From Cylindrospermum sp. NIES-4074 (GTDB taxonomy: Bacteria > Cyanobacteriota > Cyanobacteriia > Cyanobacteriales > Nostocaceae), in NCBI GenBank assembly GCA_003994795.1, contig AP018269.1, positions 2,724,984 to 2,788,983 on the forward strand: a stretch of DNA of 64,000 bases, read 5' to 3'. The position numbers and the translations under genes were made by a program. Below, piece after piece: positions 61,935 through 64,000 of the stretch; position 1 is the stretch's first letter; each line of letters begins with the position of its first letter. The notes under the pieces were generated by a model. That model was not told the origin of the DNA, did no database searches, and saw nothing but the letters and a program-made list of their open reading frames with translations.

Positions 61935-62930
61935 ATGGGATTATTTATTGGTGTTTGTTATGACCTGAAAGCAGACTACTTGAAGGCTGGTTTTAGTGCT
62001 GATGAAGTCATGGAATTCGACGATGAAGAAACTATCATTGGGCTAGAGGAGGCATTATTTCAGTTAGGTCATCAGGTTGAACGTATTGGAAATGGCAGAG
62101 AACTTGCTCTCAGGTTAGCAAAAGGCGATCGCTGGGATCTGGTTTTCAATGTTGCTGAGGGTTTGAAAGGTCGTTCTCGTGAAGCACAAGTTCCCGCAGT
62201 CTGTGAATTATTCGCTCAACCTTACACCTTTTCCGACCCCCTCACCTGCGCCCTCACCTTAGATAAGGCACTGGCTAAAAGAATAATACGCGATCGCAGT
62301 TTACCTACAGCCCCTTTTGAAGTAGTAAATTCCATCGCAGAAGCACAAGCCGTATCCCTACCTTTGCCATTGTTCCTCAAGCCTGTAGCTGAAGGCAGTT
62401 CTAAAGGCATAACCGGGCGTTCCTTTGTCAAAGAACACGAAGAACTAGTAACTACGTACCAATTATTACGCGAACAATTCCAGCAGCCTGTACTGGTGGA
62501 AACTTTTCTTCCTGGCCGAGAATTAACAGTGGGTATTATTGGCAACGGCAGCAACTCACGGGTAGTAGGTGTAATGGAAGTAATTTTTACAGACAAAGCC
62601 GAAACTTCTGCCTACACCACCCTCAACAAAGATGAATATTTAGAACGGGTCTGTTATCGTTTGCTCATCGAGCCTGAACCACTGGCAGTACAGGCCAGAA
62701 AACTAGCGCTGGATGCTTACTATAGTCTTGATTGCCGTGACGCTGCCCGCGTGGATCTACGCTGCGATGCTAATGGTGTGTTGCAGTTTCTGGAGATTAA
62801 TCCATTGCCAGGGCTTCACCATATCCGCTCTGACTTGCCAATTATGGGACGTTTGGCTGGTGTGTCATACACAGAAATCATTGCCATAATAGTTGAGTCT
62901 GCTTGGCAACGGTACCAATATAACTCCTAA
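61935..62930 (+). CDS. ATP-grasp ligase (D-Ala-D-Ala ligase-like)
   Basis: This 331-residue ATP-grasp fold protein has an N-terminal Rossmann-like part with DLVFNVAEGLKGRSREAQVPAVCELF, similar to Ddl. Central lysines that clamp ATP are in PLFLKPVAEGSSKGI, followed by VLVETFLPGRELTVGIIG, and magnesium ligands in CRDAARVDLRCDANGVLQFLEINPLPGLHHI. Such enzymes join two amino acids or an amino acid to another carboxylate. The context with KamA and SET suggests an amino-acid ligase in a small-molecule pathway rather than cell-wall Ddl. ATG 61935 is preferred; an in-frame TTG at 61911 has no ribosome site. It lies 77 bases after the SET gene. Confidence 0.88.
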   Translation: MGLFIGVCYDLKADYLKAGFSADEVMEFDDEETIIGLEEALFQLGHQVERIGNGRELALRLAKGDRWDLVFNVAEGLKGRSREAQVPAVCELFAQPYTFSDPLTCALTLDKALAKRIIRDRSLPTAPFEVVNSIAEAQAVSLPLPLFLKPVAEGSSKGITGRSFVKEHEELVTTYQLLREQFQQPVLVETFLPGRELTVGIIGNGSNSRVVGVMEVIFTDKAETSAYTTLNKDEYLERVCYRLLIEPEPLAVQARKLALDAYYSLDCRDAARVDLRCDANGVLQFLEINPLPGLHHIRSDLPIMGRLAGVSYTEIIAIIVESAWQRYQYNS

Positions 62931-64000
62931 CACTTAACTTCTGCCTCTTGGGTCGTACTTAGATCAGCAGTCAAAAAATAAAAACGTCCGACTAATAGCA
63001 CTGCACCTATAAGCAGCCCTAGTAATAAACCTAACCATAAACCTATAGCGCCCCAACCTAAAGTGAATGCCATGACATAGCCGCTACCTAAACCAACTCC
63101 CCAGTATGCGAACATTGTGATCAATGTTGGTATGCGGGTATCTTTTAACCCAATTAAAGCACCAGCTGCGATCGCCTGTATGGAATAAAATATTTGGACT
63201 ATTGCCCCCACCGCTAGAAACGGAATTGCCGTCTTCACAATCTCGATATTATTCAGATTGCTGGTATCCAGATACATCGCCACAATATAGTTGGGAAACA
63301 GCCAAAAAATTATTGCCACAATACTCACAAAAGGAGTAATAAGTGCAATGCAAATAAATGCGGCTGTAATTACACCTTTGAGATCATTTTGTCCCTTCAA
63401 CTGTCCTACTCTCATGGAGATGGCATAAGAAATACCTATAGACACAGTTTCGACAAAACTTTCTGTTTCAACGGCAATTTCATGGGCTGCTAATGTATCT
63501 GTGCCAAACAACCCCATCAGTAGAGCAATGGCAGTGAATACACCAACTTCCGCTCCATACTGCAAACCTAAGAAACAGCCAGTTTGGAAGATATCTACAA
63601 ACATCTCCCGCTCAAACTGAAGCAGAGAGCAATCAAGCAGATAGTCTTTAAAGTAGTCATCAAAGTAAATCCAGACAGCAGCGGCAATGAGATTCAGCCA
63701 AAAAATGAGTGCGCTTGCCCAACCGATACCAGCTAAACCAAAAGCTGGTAAACCAAATTTACCGAACATCAATATATAATTAGCTGCCACATTTAATAAT
63801 AATCCCGCCGCTGTAATTACTGTTAAGAATTGGGGGCGATTAAGGGCAGAGCTAATTTCTTTTAAGATACAGAAGCCGAGTGCAGCAGGAAAACCCCAAA
63901 CAATAGATTGTAAATATGTTTTAGCTAATAATACGTTGCTTTCTTCTTGACCAGTCAGAGTTAGGATAGAATCAAAGTGCCAAATGAAAAACATCACAGG
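62927..64000 (-). CDS. MATE family efflux transporter (5' end outside window)
   Basis: The frame is open to the right edge, so the N-terminal part (roughly the first two or three helices) is missing. The 356 visible residues hold about nine or ten membrane helices and MATE landmarks: the half-repeat FLGLQYGAEVGVFTAIALLMGLFGTDTLAAHEIAVETESFVETVSIGISYAISMRVGQLKG and GALIGLKDTRIPTLITMFAYWGVGLGSGYVM. MATE proteins export drugs or metabolites by sodium or proton antiport. It overlaps the ATP-grasp gene end to end by 4 bases, convergently, and could export the product of that cluster; this is only contextual. Confidence 0.92.
   Translation of the reverse strand, partial: PVMFFIWHFDSILTLTGQEESNVLLAKTYLQSIVWGFPAALGFCILKEISSALNRPQFLTVITAAGLLLNVAANYILMFGKFGLPAFGLAGIGWASALIFWLNLIAAAVWIYFDDYFKDYLLDCSLLQFEREMFVDIFQTGCFLGLQYGAEVGVFTAIALLMGLFGTDTLAAHEIAVETESFVETVSIGISYAISMRVGQLKGQNDLKGVITAAFICIALITPFVSIVAIIFWLFPNYIVAMYLDTSNLNNIEIVKTAIPFLAVGAIVQIFYSIQAIAAGALIGLKDTRIPTLITMFAYWGVGLGSGYVMAFTLGWGAIGLWLGLLLGLLIGAVLLVGRFYFLTADLSTTQEAEVKC

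Overview
The window looks like chromosomal DNA of a filamentous, probably heterocystous cyanobacterium (Nostoc/Anabaena/Calothrix type). This is an inference. It rests on the frequent HIP1-like octamer GCGATCGC, a Ycf66 protein, a PEP-CTERM secreted protein, multi-domain cyanobacterial sensor kinases with a cyanobacteriochrome-like GAF domain, a type II NADH dehydrogenase, and many short palindromic repeats and MITE-like elements of the kind found between Nostocales genes.

Layout. 0-5.3 kb: the end of an RTX-type extracellular protein, a PEP-CTERM protein, tRNA-Ser(GGA), a 2Fe-2S ferredoxin overlapping a nuclease-like lipoprotein, and gene remnants. 5.3-12.8 kb: a decaying two-component cluster. 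It holds a response regulator fused out of frame to part of a second one, an intact REC-histidine kinase, and a very large hybrid kinase broken by a deletion (kinase core lost) and by an IS630-family element. 13-19.2 kb: Rieske protein, GNAT acetyltransferase, Tat-exported PhoX-like protein and penicillin-binding protein 1C. 19.4-35.8 kb: a carbohydrate island. It encodes a glycosyltransferase/UDP-galactopyranose mutase fusion, a GH1/RmlD fusion, GalK with an overlapping cupin gene, three tandem copies of a small secreted protein gene, and an operon of GH2 glycosidase, GalT and an M24-like protein that lacks its metal ligands. A PhyH dioxygenase and a GH43 glycosidase follow. 36-46.2 kb: a 1905-residue alpha-2-macroglobulin-like lipoprotein without the thioester, NDH-2, a secreted unknown, a cyclase-family protein, MsrB and an MgtC-like protein. 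46.6-52.3 kb: an organosulfur scavenging set (SsuD/MsuD-like, SsuE-like, a small unknown, SfnG, SfnB). 52.3-58.6 kb: CutA, a large zinc protease, Ycf66 and 6-phosphogluconate dehydrogenase. 59.1-64 kb: a KamA-type aminomutase gene (broken by a second copy of the same IS), a small SET protein, an ATP-grasp ligase and a convergent MATE transporter running off the window.

How the parts may work together. GH2, GH43 and GH1 proteins could release galactose or related sugars; GalK and GalT would feed galactose to UDP-galactose, and the mutase fusion could turn this into UDP-galactofuranose for a surface glycan. SfnG, SfnB, SsuD and SsuE form a plausible route from dimethyl sulfone to sulfite. KamA, SET and ATP-grasp proteins suggest an undescribed small-molecule pathway, for example a methylated or peptide-linked beta-amino acid. 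In this genome the IS has removed the predicted PLP-binding lysine of KamA from the reading frame.

The window is rich in mobile and repeat DNA: two apparently identical 1065-bp IS630 copies in direct orientation 51 kb apart, several MITE families, and palindromes that have entered coding sequence (A2M gene, ycf66, the cutA 3' end, the GH1/RmlD linker).
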